Origin: Cyclospora cayetanensis | Lineage: Eukaryota > Apicomplexa > Conoidasida > Eucoccidiorida > Eimeriidae | Assembly (NCBI RefSeq): GCF_002999335.1 | Contig: NW_020312036.1 | Coordinates: 868,001-932,000 of the forward strand | Direction: 5' to 3' | Length of the DNA stretch: 64,000 nt | Shown: piece after piece, positions 18,437-31,605 of the stretch | Position numbering within the stretch: the first letter of the stretch is position 1 | Layout: every line of letters starts with the position of its first letter | Position numbers and translations under genes: made by a program | The notes under the pieces: model-generated | What the model saw: the letters and a program-made list of their open reading frames with translations, nothing else | Told to the model about the DNA's origin: nothing | The model's database searches: none

Positions 18437-21400
18437 ATGGTCAGCCGTCAGCAAAGCCGCGTAATCCCTTCGGGGGGACCACAGGAAAGATATTTCCGTC
18501 GGCATTCCTCCGTGGTTCCCGTTGGGTTGGGAACAGATCGTCAGCAAGTGAGTGCTCTATGCCACCGACAGAGTATTTGTCTTCCTGCCATCAGCTTAAC
18601 TTTTGGATTTCAACTAGCTTGTTTCGGCCTGCTATCACGTTAATTTGCTCTATCCTCAGATACTTAGAGGCTAATTTCAAAAATGTACAGACACATCCCT
18701 GGGCCTCCGCAACAAGCAGTGCAGTTTCTGATGTAGTTTAGTAACCTTTAGACGCAGGCTTACCGAGGGGTTGCTTCGGCTTCTTTGACCTTTCGTTCTG
18801 TGTGTAAAAGGCCTTACAAAAGCCGTCTTTCCCGCTATGCATGTGTTTATGCCCTCAGCGCATGCAATGTTGGACTCCAGAGGGTCCTGCAGTTGCGGCA
18901 AATCCTTCGCTTTTGTTCTCTCGTTGCGTGATTTGTCCTGGCTCAACATCGGACAAGTACATTTTAGAACAGATTAATCCTCCTTCAAGGGATGTATTTG
19001 AGGTGGATCCTTCCTCTGTTTTTAATGCAAATTCAGAAGAAGATGAGCTCGCAATGCCCGATATTGGAATGTTGTCTCACAAGAATGTGGCCTGTGTCCT
19101 ATCCATGCTGAAGACTCGCTATCAAGCAAGAAAGATATATACCTTGGCGGAACCTTTGTTGGTAGCGATCAATCCCTTTGAAGACCTTGGAAATACAACT
19201 CAGAAATGGATAGACTACTATAGAACAGCGCCGAACTGCTTGGAGACTGAGCCACACGTTTTCAGGACTGCAAGGCAAGCGCTTTCTAATATGGAGGAAT
19301 ACAACAGGAGCCAGACTATTGTTGTTTCAGGAGAGTCTGGAGCTGGCAAAACTGAGGCTACTAAGCAAGTCATGCGATATTTCGCGGCTTGTAGCACTGG
19401 GGACAACCGCATTCAGGAAGCGATCATGGCCGGCAATCCCCTTCTTGAGGCATTTGGAAACGCGAAGACCATTAGAAATAACAATTCAAGCCGGTTTGGT
19501 AGATTTATGCAGCTTTCTATCTCCAGCTCTGAGGGCATCATGCACGGTGCCATTTCAAACTTTCTGCTGGAGAAAGTGCGCCTCGTATCGCAGGAACCAA
19601 ATGAACGGTCATTCCATATTTTCTATCAGCTTCTTAAAGGTGCTGATGCAGGTATGCGCCAACAGTACCACTTAAGAAACTTGGAAGATTACGCGTTCTT
19701 GACAGCAAGAAGCGGCGGTTGCTTCGATATTCCTGGCGTGGATGACCGAGAGGATTTTCAAGAACTAAGGCAGTCATTCGCTTCCATGGGGCTTTCCCAA
19801 GAAGACGAATCCACTGTTTTTTCCATATTGTCTGGGTGTTTACTTATTGGAAACGCAAAGGTTACATCGCACGAAATGCAAGGAGTCCCAGACGCAGCGT
19901 TTGTTTCGGCAGAATCGCTGGCGGCCATCAAGGAGGCTGCCGATCTTCTGTTCGTGAACTCGAGTGCCTTGGTCGAGCACATTTTACAGAAACAAACAAA
20001 AATCGGAAACCAAGTGCTTCAGGGCCCTCGCACATTTAGAGAGGCCGACATGATGATCAAGTCTGTCGCGAAGCACGTTTACGACCAGCTGTTTGCCTGG
20101 TTAGTTCGCTTCTTGAATAAAGCTATAGCTCCTGATGGCGAGTTCGGAGTCTTTATGGGAATGTTGGACATTTTTGGCTTCGAGGTATTTGAGCAGAACT
20201 CATTGGAGCAACTGCTTATTAACATCACCAATGAGCACCTCCAGAAACATTTCATTGACATAGTGTTTGAAATTGAGACAAAACTTTATCAAAGTGAAGG
20301 CGTTCCAACGGAGGCGCTTGTCTGGACAGATAACGTCCGGATAATGGAGACGCTCTGTGGAAGCAGAGATTCGGTTTTTGCCATTATTGAAGATACCTGC
20401 CTTGGGCTTCGCGCCACTGATGAGGTATGATGCAACAATTAGTCAAGCTCGAAATCCTTTTCCCTACTTCAAGTGCGGCTCAGTGTGGAGCTGTGGGTTA
20501 TCTCTAGACATGCAACAGTGTATGTTTAGCGATTGTGTGCTCAAGTGGATATGGAAGCCTTCGAAATCCTCAATTGTTCACGGTTTGGTATTCAGTATGC
20601 ATGCAAGTGCAGAGTTGTTCGCAACATTTTTCGTGCTACTAATATCCGCCTTTGCTTATGCTACTCCTATTGCTGTACCTTGAAATATTTGGTACACGCT
20701 GACGCAACTTGCATTTTTCGCGATTACATCCTTCTTGTTTCTTCAGGCTCTTTGCAGCATGATTGTTCGTAAATTAGCAAACAGAGGCATCGTTCTGCCT
20801 TCGAGGAAAGACCAGCGGATGAAATTCGTAGTTCGGCACACGATTGCGGACATCGAATATTCTTGTGACGGTTTCCTAGAGAAGAACCAAGATTTTTTGA
20901 AACGGGAATTGCTAGACACCTTGAAGGCGTCACATAATCCAATCATGGCTCAAATGTTTGAAGGGGTTATAGTAGAAGCAGGAAAAATAGGAAAAGGGTC
21001 TCTTATTGCATCTCAGTTCCTGCGGTCTCTTAACTCGATGATCGGCATTATACGGGTGCGGTGCCCGTAAAAGTTGAAGGGCAATCTGTGTCGTACACTG
21101 TTTTACGGTTTACGAGGGGCCTCTTATGCACTTGGAGCACACTTACGTCCTAGTTGTGAAGAACCATACGCAGATCTAATAGTGCATTCATGGCTTGAGA
21201 ACGTACTGAGCAGCAATACACCCTTAGCCTCGTCTCAAACTACCTGCTCTTGGGGCTTTTTGTGCTCAGGAAACGGAGCCCCATTTCATTCGTTGTTTGA
21301 AGCCCAATGAGACGAAACGGCCATTGGAATGGGACGCCCCAAAGGTGCTGAATCAGTTATTTTCGCTTTCGATCTTGGAAGCGCTGCAGCTACGGCAAGT

Positions 21401-22461
21401 CGGATATTCATACAGGAGGCGCTTCGACGAATTTGTCAAGCGGTTCCGCTGGTTGGACCTCGGGGCGGCTAAATCGGATGCCGACAGAAGAGATGTTGCG
21501 GAGAAGATTTTGGAAGAATGCGGTCTTTCACGAGAAGGATGGGTGGTAAGGCAGAGAAGAAAACGAATCCGAACTTCTCTTTGTTGTACTACGCTTCTCA
21601 ATGATCAGCCAGCCCTTGTTCCTTCTGCTAACAGACTCCGCTTTTTACATTTCGTTTCTTGAGGAACTTAGCAGTAAGCAGTGCCTACGTGTGTTTCGAT
21701 TCTTGTTTAGATCGGGAAGACCATGGTATTCTTGAAAGCAGAAACTGCTCGAGCACTCGAAATCTTGCAAATCGAAAAGATGGTATCGTTTCGCCCGATT
21801 GTGGATTTTGTGCAATCCGCATGGAAACGCATTCTCTTGAAGAGAAATCTACAGGCCATAATGCCGCTTCTCATTAGGGCAGAGTCCCACTGTCGGCGGT
21901 AAGGTTTTTGGAAATTTCTTGGAAATCCGTTATTCATGGCGAATTATGTCGTATGGTTGCAAGATGTGGCACTGGACAACGGTGGAGCGACAGCCGCAAC
22001 TTCTATTTGTTTGTCGGCCTGTATATATTTGTTCAGCAGTCTTCCCCTCTGCATGCTAACCTCTCCTTTCATGTCTGAATGCATGCAGGCATCTAGCTGT
22101 ACGTGAGCACGGGGAGCTCGATCTAAGCCCTGGTTTTACTGAAGCGTTGTTGCAGGGGATCGACAGTGTTCAGCAGCTTAAAGATGAACGGCAGCGGCAG
22201 AGGGAGGCGCAACTACAGCAGCAGCAAGAGAAGCGCCCAAGCAAGAAACTGACTAAGGAAGAGCGGCTTGCACAGAAGGTCTTACAAATGTACAAATCAT
22301 GGGACAGCATGAGGGGTGTTCAAATGACTCATGGTGGCTTCTTTCCTTCAGAACTGGACTATATGAAACAAAAACAGAGCAGACCCTCCACAGAAGGACA
22401 CCTCAGAGAAACTGGTGGGGCTGAGGCTGTTTTCACAGAGATTTTTGATCTGAGGACGTAG
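18437..22461 (+). CDS. Class XIV myosin heavy chain
   Basis: Six exons in matching phase, 18437-18547, 18859-20424, 20747-21055, 21270-21545, 21711-21898 and 22089-22461, give 940 residues from ATG to stop. The motor head has the P-loop GESGAGKT (about residues 195-202), switch I NNNSSRFG, switch II DIFGFEVF (about 474), and the FIRCLKPNE block. The converter/neck is short: WKRILLKRNLQAIMPLLIRA is the light-chain-binding helix seen after the head in TgMyoA-like proteins. The N-terminus has the class XIV pattern with no SH3-like fold, followed by SLLFSRCVICPGST. Unlike MyoA, which stops soon after the neck, a tail of about 125 residues follows, with a Gln/Arg-rich helix (about 22170-22290) and no known domain. 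Such motors drive gliding, invasion or vesicle movement in Apicomplexa. I cannot assign the exact orthologue (A, B/C, D, E, H). Confidence 0.9.
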
Positions 22462-22799
22462 CGTATTGTACAAGAGCAGCAAAATGCATTGACACGTTTA
22501 TTCACTAGGTTTTGCACGTAGGTCCTTGGCGGTTTAGTCATTATTGGTGCTTCTTCCTGGCGCTGTCTGTAGCGTAGGGTTGTTGATAGCGATAGAGATG
22601 CCGCGGGTGTCATTCTATGTTTCAGCGGTTATACATGATGTACACCTGCCTACTCTACGTGCCTCAGTGCGGCAATCATAGTCCACTCTTTACTTCGTGC
22701 TCATGTCTTCAGTTGGGCATTTTCGTTGAAGAGTCGTGTTCCTGCTTATGCACTTTGCGTATTTGCTCTGCTGCAGCTCTTTCCCACGTATCTCCCCAG

Positions 22800-24063
22800 G
22801 ATTCGTTCCAGGATCCTGGGATCTCTTACCATATTTGGCGAAATATTGAGTCGCTGTACCAAGCTCCGTTAACCGATCATCGGCTTCAAAACATTTGCAC
22901 ATGTGTGCGAGATGATATGGACAGGCTTTATGGGCACTTTTGGCAAGTGTTAGTGAACAGGACCGACAGATTTGGACTCGCAACGGCACACGTAAAAGGA
23001 AAGAGATACCTGGCTAAACAGCATGGGGTGTGCAAAGACGGCAGAGTCTTCAGCTTCAACAATATTATTTTCACATGCACAAAGCCTTCACGAAAAGGCA
23101 AGCACCCATTCTGTCTAGTCCGCATTAATATGCGTGCTGCCCAGCTTAAGACCTAGTAGATGGTGCCGATTGCCTTGGTTTTCGTGTTCTTACTGAGCAT
23201 GCACTGCACAGTGCAATGTAGTCGATCCCGTTTGGTGATGTGTCTAGAAGCAACCAAAACTTGTTACTCTGGTGCTCGTGTGGGTGCTTCACATTTCTTG
23301 GACCACAGAGGGGGCCGAGGCAAATGAGGTCATTTGTCGAGCACATGGCCTCCTCGACTTTGCAGTGTGCACATTTACCCCTTCCGCTGCGTGCCTTTGA
23401 CTTGCTGCGGATGGCTTATGAACATTTTTCTGTCGTGCCCCACCGTGTTATAGCTCTTTTCACTTGTGTTTATTTAAGCATTCTTCTGTGCTTGGCCTTC
23501 AGAAATAAGACTGCACGAAGAGGCAGCAGAGAAGTCGTACCTCTGTTGCAGGAAGCAAGATTTCTCTGGTGAGGCGCCCGTGTTTGCCTTTTGCTCATCC
23601 AACCTCGTGTGGCATTTCAGATTACATCGTTTGATAATAATAAGGCACTCAGCGCAACAGGGCATGCTGCATTAATGCATTTGCTGTATTTGGCTTGACC
23701 TTTTTTGTCTGCATGGGTGCAGGTTTGGTTCGCGCTAGGAAAAGCTTAGTGCCTCCTTACATGCTTCAAGATGTCTCATACGTAATCGGCTATCTGTTCC
23801 ATCGATTTAGGGACAGAAAAGATTGGACGGGATTTGCAGAGAGGCTTCAGTCTTATCTCCTGGGTCGTTATTCGGATCCTCACGGAGGCTCGTGGAATGT
23901 CTTGGTACAGGAAGGATCATTCTTGGTGACTCGTTTGTGGGCTAAACACAACCGATTTTTCAGAGTAGAAGTGGAGGATCCACAGGAGGAAGACATCGAC
24001 AGCTCCAGGAGGTGCTGCATCACGGTTATGTGCTTTGAAGCTTGCACTGTATCTCAATCGTAA
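22800..24063 (+). CDS. Protein with two dynein light chain-like segments (partial model)
   Basis: Exons follow the myosin on the same strand. One starts at the acceptor TATCTCCCCAG (22800); a small exon spans 23503-23568; the last runs 23723-24063. The last two join in phase; the donor of the first is not resolved and no start codon is fixed. Segment 1 (VRDDMDRLYGHFWQVLVNRT) and segment 2 (LQSYLLGRYSDPHGGSWNVLVQEG) both follow the LC8 pattern of an amphipathic helix, then W-x-x-[IV]-V and a strand. Identity is low, so the call is by pattern only. LC8 proteins dimerise and bridge motors and cargo. The stop of the myosin at 22461 and the intron phases argue against a fusion. It could also be two genes. 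Confidence 0.4.
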
Positions 24064-25248
24064 CTGCCTCTTCCCTAGCGTTGCAGCGGTGCAGAATACT
24101 TTATACAGTGGTAGTAATATGCTGCTGAAGCTGTCAGTACCCCGCGGCCAAGCGATTTATTTCACGGTCCTCATTCGATTTACAAGGGAGGTCTGCTGAG
24201 ACTGACAAGGGATTGCTTTATGGCCATCCCGCTGGTTATGTACCCAGAAGGAGCGTTGCGCAGCTAATTATGTATCATTGGGTCTAGGCACAATGCTATT
24301 CCAAGTTGCTTGGCAGCATCCTTCCATACCAGGCTGATACCGGTGTGGTAATATACACCGAACAGGATTGGGAGGGTGCGCTCTTTAGATAACTTAGTTC
24401 ACCCTGTAGTGTTCCTTTGGTGTAGTAGCAAAGCAAGATGGGGCCATTCATGGAGGCTGCAACAATACGTTTGTTCACTGTAAATGTAATTGACACCATC
24501 TTGGTGAATAATGATAGGTGCATTACATCCATCCTTCTTGCAGCACCAGAGGCGTGCGCCGCTCCTTCATGCATGCTTTGGGGAAGTTACGGCAAAATTA
24601 GCATGCAGTGTTTCACCCAGCCAGAGGCTAAGGACCCTGACCTGGCACACTTACAACTTCTAGAGCCGCGCTTGGCAGTCCGTTAGATCCAGTGCTACGA
24701 TCAGTTACCAACCATGAACAATCATTTTCAAGGCAGCGCTAGATACCAGATCATGAGCGTTGCTACCGTTTTCCCACGTTGATTCCTATTGTACAATCGT
24801 TTTTCATGTTCTCTGAGCGGATAGGTCTTTTTTTATTGCAATGGCCAGAATAAATTGCATTTAAAGCTATGAAGTAGATTCATGGCATAATCCCTCTAGC
24901 TGCCCGTGATCGGTATAAATTACAGGACAGGGGAGTTAATAATCTGCAGCACCATCAGGTAAACACCTAGTGGAACTTAAGGGATATAGCCGCCATATTG
25001 GCGTCAGCTTGCTTAAAAGAAACAAACACGTATTGTTCTCAAGCCACGCCTCATGGGCATCACCGGATCTAGTTTTCAAGAGGAAAGCAAAACAGATTAA
25101 TACATAATTCGATTGTTGGTGCTGAAACCGGGGGCGAGACACGACGTGAAAAAATAATGCGTCCATGCACTGTTCGCGTAGTAGACAGTCTACAGTGCGA
25201 TGCCTGCAAGTATTTTGTTTGCCTTGGCTCTTTCAACAAATTGACTTC
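24064..25248. other. Convergent intergenic region, no gene recognised
   Basis: This lies between the 3' ends of the dynein light chain-like gene (+) and the REX exonuclease gene (-). No frame with a domain is seen. It should contain both 3' untranslated regions. Confidence 0.5.
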
Positions 25249-28200
25249 TTACTGTGCATCTGATTGCTTGACAATGAAAGAGCACCATCCTCCTTTACCG
25301 GGGCCATCAAAATTGGCCTTCGCTTTCTCCAGCTCTAGTTCAAATACACTTGTCCATTTTATTGGTTTCACGAAGTCATCCTCTTTTGCTGCCTGTTTGC
25401 AGGAGGATGAGAAGGACAGGGGAGATACACAAGATGCAAAAGAAACACCAGGAGTGCCCGATGCTTGCGATTCGTCCAAGTCCCCTTGAAGCGCAGACTG
25501 CAACGAGCGGAGACTAAAATACCTGCAGGAGTACCAAGAAGAGAAAGAAGCAACTGAACAGTCGCAAAAATGCACAGAAGCGTGATGCAAAACTACTAGC
25601 CTAACTAGTGCGCAAAAGGAGGACGGTTCGAGGTCCATGCAGCGGGGCTCTCTTATATTTCCCCGCTCACCTATGAGCGTCTCCGCATGGGGAAACAACA
25701 AGGAGAAGATCCTGTGGCTTGAGGGATGCAGCGAGGTCATCCAGGAGTTGATCGATTAGATAAATCACAAACAGCGCCTCGTTTTGATCAACCGGGGGAA
25801 AGAGAGTTTTAGGGCAGGGAATCAATCCGCTTGCATCAGCTGAGTAGGAAGGCATTAGAAGAGAGAAGCAGACTGAGTGACTCCTTTTGACACGGCACTC
25901 GAATAGGCATGTACACATGGTAGCAGGTCACACGGAGGAAACAAAAAGATACTTCCGATTTGGGGTCTGGGTGCAAGGGAAAGCGCTTTATGAGTGGCGT
26001 ACGGCGAAGACAGTCCTTAATCCGGTGATCGTCCTGTGCTCATCGCATGATCAGCAGAAAGCAACAGCAATGCTTCAGAGATGCAGCAAACAAGCTGCCT
26101 CGCATAGGCAGGGCCCTCAGGATAGGGGCAAAGAGCCTGACAAATTCAACCTACTAAGCAATCGCAGCAAACACCCTCTTCCGCCTGAAGGCCGTCACTG
26201 CGTGTCATCAGCTCCTCACTATCCAGTGCTTCGTTCGCCGATACAGGCATGCAGTCCACCGCAGCTGGCGCAGAGCCTTCCTCGCCAGTCTGGCCCCCTT
26301 TGCGTTGCTGCCTCAGCTGTGCCTCAGCAGCCAAAAGGAGACGCGTTCTGTCCTGGAAGTCATAGAGCTGATCAGTAGACGCATGCAGCGCACGGCAGCA
26401 CAGCCGCTGATACCCACGCAGCACGCATACACCCCACGAGGCCACCCCGTGAGCGTCAGAAGCTCGAGGGTTGCTCGTGGCTTCAGAGGACGGCTGAGCC
26501 ATTGGTGCCACTGGCAAGGCGTCCCCAGAGCAAGCTTCTTGTGCGGTATTCGACCCTCCTGTATTGAAACTTTTGCGTTGGAGGAGCTCCTTGCAAACGC
26601 GGATAATCTCCGAATCATTTGCCAGCCCATCCCTGACGCGGGCGCCCTAAAACATTGAACAGAAATATGCAGTTCGCGCGTGTGGAAGGCGGAGAGCTGC
26701 CGTGTGTGAAAGCGCCTTGTATAAGCTGGAGCGGTGTTTTCTACTGCTGTTGGGAATCAACAGTGCAGAAACATGCGTCGCACACTATGGAATTTCGTGC
26801 AAGCACTCAACACCGGCGATGGATTAGGCTGTATGCTATGTATGTCACGCGCATCACGGGCCAAGGATATGCAACTGCAGTGCCGTCTGGCGTTATTTGG
26901 CATTCATACAGTGTTGCCTACCTTGAGAGGAGCAGGAGAATTGTGTGCGAAGGAATCTAACAGAAACAGTACCGCCTCGTCCTGCGCGTCCACACTGCTG
27001 TCTGACCCCTCTACTGTCTGACGACTCGAGTCGTGCAAGAGCGGCTGCTCTTGCTCTTTCGGATATTCTTTCCGCTCTTGGCTCAACTCCTCACAGAGCT
27101 CCTCGGGATGCCTCTGCAGCTGCCGTAATGCAGAAGCGAGGGGTGTCAGCTGCATCAAGGGCGCAGCAAATCCTGGCCCGTTTCTAATTTTCTTCTGGGC
27201 AAGCAACATAGCAGTTTGTGCATCTTCCTTTGGGTCGTGGCCGTGCTTCCGCGCCATCTGTTTGTTCAGATACAATTGCGCCAGCCGTTTCAAAGAGAGC
27301 TTAAGACCCATTCGGTTGTGAGGGTAAAGAACGGTGGTGTCTATACACCGCGAGTGTACGAGCTTCAAAGCTCGTAGATCGTACTCCAGAGAATGGCCAA
27401 CAAGAATAGCCCCTGGGGGTAGCACTTGTCGCAAATGGGCATGAACGTCTGAAAGCGTTAGTGTGGCCGCGTCCAGCATCTCCTTCGTAAGCCCAGAATA
27501 TCGCGTCAAGTAATCTAGCACGGTTATAGAAGGTTTCACAAGAAGATCTACAACTACCTTGCAGTTGCAGTCGACGATGCACACGCGGCCTAGCTGCTTT
27601 CCTAGCGCGGTTTCCACCATCTCACAGTCTACCCCGTACAACAGATCGAAACGAGCCTGAAGTTAAATAGACAAACCAGACAGCCTTTGCAATATACATG
27701 CCTTTGGAAGGCATGTTTCTTTTATTTTAACCGTAGATCTCCTCATCCTTCAGTTGTGCCTCCATGAAAACATTGCAGCTCTCTGTAGGTGCCCCCAGTG
27801 CTGCACTGTGCTAACGCTGCTAGTCACCCGGCGCACCAAAACTAACGGTAAAGAAAATGCACACAGAAGTGCAAACCAAAATGAAAAACAAAGTGGGCAG
27901 AAGTAACCCACCTACTACTTGTTACGTCCCGTCCCTCGTAACGTCATGTTGTCTGCCAAATTCTCTAAGCAAAAAAGTAGAACCTCGGATCTCCAGGCCC
28001 AACGGCCCCCTACCTCGTCATTGTTTCCAAGCCAAAGCGGGTCGAGAACAGCGTGGTTGGGGGGGATATCGCACCATGGTCCGAACCCTGGGGAAAAAGC
28101 AGCAAATGGAAATTCACGAGCAATAGCAGCAGGAAGCTGCCATCGAGCTATTCGAAGTGGCCAGAAAGAAAACGTTTGGAGGCCGTTTATATGTATGTAT

Positions 28201-29900
28201 ATATACAGAGGCGGCCTTATGGCCGAATGTAGCTGCAGACGGCAACAGACCATAACCAGGGAATCCTCGATCATGCATCTCCTCCGGGGTGAGAAAGTAT
28301 TTCGAAAGGCAAACACTCCCTGCAGCGCCGTGCAACGCAGACACAGTGAAAGTGCCAGAAAGGCGATTCCTCGATTCATGCTAGGGTCAGCACACTTGCA
28401 TACGAGTGCGCGTTCCAGGGCATAAGGGGAGGAGAGGGAGAAAGGGAGCCTGAAGCGTGAGGTGGTGTCACAGACACACATACACAGACAAACACACACA
28501 CACAGAAAGAGAGAGAGAGGAGGCCGAGCGATGGCGACAATAAGGATAGAGATATGAAGAAAGAGCGGCTGACTGAGGACGCAGTAACGTTGGATGCATG
28601 CAGAGTTTCACATGACTGAAGATAAGCACCAGTGAGGCAGAGGGAGGGGGCGTCTTCTACCTGTAGCCTCAGCTGGGTCTTCTATGGGAATTCTCCCGGA
28701 GGTCGTTGCAGTGGTTGCGACAGAGAAAATGTTCTGCATCACCCAACTCGCGAAAAGCGAAGGCGTTCAAATTGGTGTCTGGACGCCTCTTCCCGGGATA
28801 CACGTTCGAACTGCGCACTGTCGACGATGGAAGTCGCGCGGAAAAGAGGCGCTTCCAACACGGGAATTGACACATGGCCGCATGCAGTGCGAAAAGGGGA
28901 GGTCTACAAGGTAAAAGCCACATTCTTGCACCTCAATGAAGGAGCAGTGGTGGGGGGACTGCATCATTCTGGGAGCCCGAAGAAGCATTTTGCTGTGCAC
29001 CGCCTTCCTTAAGGGGGTTCGCGCTTCTGCACACGCTGGGTGTGGAGAATAACGCGTCTGTACGCCGACCAACGTCTCCAATGCGTTTTTGGTTTCTTGG
29101 GGCACAGCCGCGAGGATTTTGTCATCGCTGCAGTTTCCGTAGATCCTCAGCAGGTTGCTGTCTACATACGGCACGACCACCATCACGACAGACCCCACAT
29201 TATGACAGTTTTGCACGGTTAGCCAGGGAGGCCTGGAGGGTTCCTGAACAGCCCCTGCAGAGTTCGATTCTCCCCTGGGAAAGCGGTGCAGCTGCTGGCG
29301 GTAGTACATCCTGAGCCGAATACGGGGGAGAGCGCATGCAGGCAGCTGCACGACGCGAGTAAGAAAAGGGAAAGAAAGGCGGGGCCAGGGTTAGCTGCAC
29401 TCCCTATAAGGCCTATTACACCCCACAACAACCTGTGGCAAGACGTCTGCAAGGCAGCGTCAATCCAGAGGCCAGGTAAGCCAGGCTCCCTGGTGTGCAG
29501 CAGCTGTTCCTATATATATATATATATATGGCGTCTTCTCTCTCGGGGGTGAGACGGCCTCGCCACTTTCCATCAACGTACCACAGTAGGGCGTTTTGCA
29601 AGTCGCGCAGCGCTGCACGCTGATTGCCTCGAGACCCCTGCTTGATCCAGACCGCCAAGGAACTCGAGACTGAAAAGGCAGAAGCAAGCAGCAGGGTGCA
29701 GAAACGCGCATTCAGGTAGCTTCTATCGTGCTCTAAGAAAGAATCGAGAGAGAGAGAGAGAGAGAAAGCGTCTGGTACCACGGAAGCTGCCTCTCAAAAA
29801 GCAGAGTAGACTGAAAGGCGGCAACTCGCTGCCCGCAAATGCATGGCTTACCTTTGCGGGGCGCTGAGCCTGACTTGCTAGGAGCCAGCTTCTTCATCAT
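25249..29900 (-). CDS. REX-type DEDDh 3'-5' RNA exonuclease
   Basis: The start exon is 29900-29852 (MMKKLAPSKSGSAPRK), joined in phase to 29669-29582 and to an exon from 29310. Together they read DLQNALLW then PPWLTVQNCHNVGSVVMVVV, the 'P.W..v....v..vvv' block that precedes the nuclease in REXO/REX proteins. Exons around 28316-28240 give YFLTPEEMHDRGFPGYG, the 'LT.EEM...gyP' motif. Exons 28136-28014 and 27656-26922 carry the nuclease: YGVDCEMVET (first D and E), VGHSLEYDLRAL (second D) and ARKHGHDPKEDAQTAMLLA (H and last D). Exons from 26646 down to 25249 form a long C-terminal region ending FELELEKAKANFDG and a stop. Joins between 29050 and 28320 are unresolved. The enzyme should trim 3' ends of structured RNA (5S rRNA, tRNA or snRNA precursors), probably in the nucleus. 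Confidence 0.85.
29511..29529. repeat. Short TA microsatellite in an intron
   Basis: About nine TA units lie in the intron of the REX-type gene between 29581 and 29311. Confidence 0.85.
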
Positions 29901-31605
29901 CAAGCCGTACAGCGGGCAGACCGATCACCTTGTGCATCGAAAGCCTATGCCCCCGTCAAGCGTACGGGTGAGCTGGCCTCCGCCTCTGAAGGCTCTTTGC
30001 TGGGAATTTCCGCAGAAACCATGCAAGTGCTAGCGGAACATGCCCCCGAAACACACAGCAGCAAGTCTAAGACTTGAGGAGAACACGCAAGAATCGCAGG
30101 GGTCCCCACAACTCAATGGTGGCGCGCGCTGGCTAACCAGAAGGGAGAGGGGCGATACCAGAAAATAAAGGCATGACGTGTTCGAAGCACGTCATGGGCC
30201 AGGGTTGCCTTCTTCCTGCTCTTGCTGTGAAGGAAGAAAGCCAAGGAAATAATGGAGCAGTCAAGTAGCGCACCTCTGTGAGGTGTTTGAAGGAAAGCAA
30301 TTAAAACCGTCCGAAAAATTCATGGACAAGAGGCGCAAGCAGCGCGTCAACTGTGCTGCTTCATACGCTGCTGCATGCAGTGGGATTCAAATTCATTGCC
30401 CTCATGTCGGCTTGCCTGTACTGAACAGCAACTCCGCCCTATAAATATGATGAAATAACAATTAAGAATGCCTTTTCAATTGCTATCCAAGCGAGTTTCG
30501 CATAGACCTTGATCATTTCTTATCGTTTGATACAGCTCTGGAAGTCTCGTGGTCTTCTGAGGAGGTCTAGCGGGACCAAGCTCTAATTAGTGCGCAAAAC
30601 ACAGGCTTTTTCTGGTTTTCCCCAACCTTCTGTGTGTTCGCGCCCTGCCCAAGTGTCTTGCCAGTGGCTCTGCCTCAACTTCGCTCCAGGAAGAGCGCCA
30701 CTACAACACCGCAATACAGGACAAACCGCGCACATTACGATGGTGGGCTGCGGTTCCCTGAGCATCGCCTTTCTGTATTCTAGTAGCAGAGTTGCCTGCC
30801 GGTGCTGCGCTGACGGTAGTCCACATGCTCGCTTGAGCCCTCCTGCTCATCTATCTTGTGCTCTTCCCGCGTTGGCTGCATTCTCTTCGTTCTGTGGGGG
30901 GCTTGTGTGCAGAGTGGTCGCGGCGCCTACTACAAGGCAAAATATGGGAGTGCGCTTCGCTGTTTCCGTTCTTTTGGAATTCTACGTTTGTGCTGCTAGC
31001 GTTTCCACGTTTCTTTTGCCATAGGGGCTAGCTGCGCCAAGCCACAAATAGCGCTATCAAGATAGAGATATTTGAGGAATATTCCGTTGTGTGCCACTTC
31101 CCGATGATGCTGGACAGGATATCCTACGATATTTATTTACTCGTTTCAAAAATTTTGTTTGCTTCCGTGTGCAGGAGGGGGGCGTGGAGGAGGGCATCCG
31201 CACACAGGGGATGGCGGACAGTGGCACCCGTACGGGCGAAATCCGCCTCCTTCTGAAGCTCCAGAGACACCTGGAGCCTTTGGTGTGCGTATTAGGGGAA
31301 TATGGGGGAGGGAAACGTGTAAAGCCAGTACGCCTAAATGATGGACAGCGAGGGGAAGGCGAAATATGCGCACTCAGAAGCTGCAGGTCAAAAGCACGTG
31401 AACCACCCAGCAACACGCGCCTGCATGCGGCTGGCATTTTATGCGACGTACAGAGAGGAGCACCGCAGTCAGCGGAAATGCACAAACGCGATTTGGCTGG
31501 AAGCCTAATCTCACTAGAGGGTGAGGCTGCTGAAGCTATGTCTTCCGGTGCTCGGCAGCAGTCTCTCTCGAGAGCACTTTTAGCGGATATGAGGATGTAT
31601 CCATC
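29901..31605. promoter_or_regulatory. Head-to-head intergenic region (REX exonuclease / ABC-class ATPase)
   Basis: The two genes diverge from this 1.7-kb interval, which should hold both promoters. A plus frame of 144 codons at 30590-31024 and another at 31091-31792 have no domain. The second ends in the first exon region of the ATPase but in another frame. An upstream non-coding or coding exon of the ATPase could lie here. Confidence 0.4.

Noticed and set aside
22147..23156. Fusion of the myosin tail with the LC8-like exons
   Set aside because: The myosin frame has a clean stop at 22461. The available donors near it are in a phase that does not match the acceptor at 22800.
29839..30033. Plus frame ending PPSSVRV, similar to the PPSRVRV block of PF09818
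   Set aside because: The true block (VQSDPFAPPS) is at 31905-31970 in phase with the rest of that gene. The 29.9-kb sequence is the antisense of the REX start exon.
30590..31024. 144-codon plus frame between the REX and ATPase genes
   Set aside because: It has no domain or splice support and lies in a probable bidirectional promoter region.
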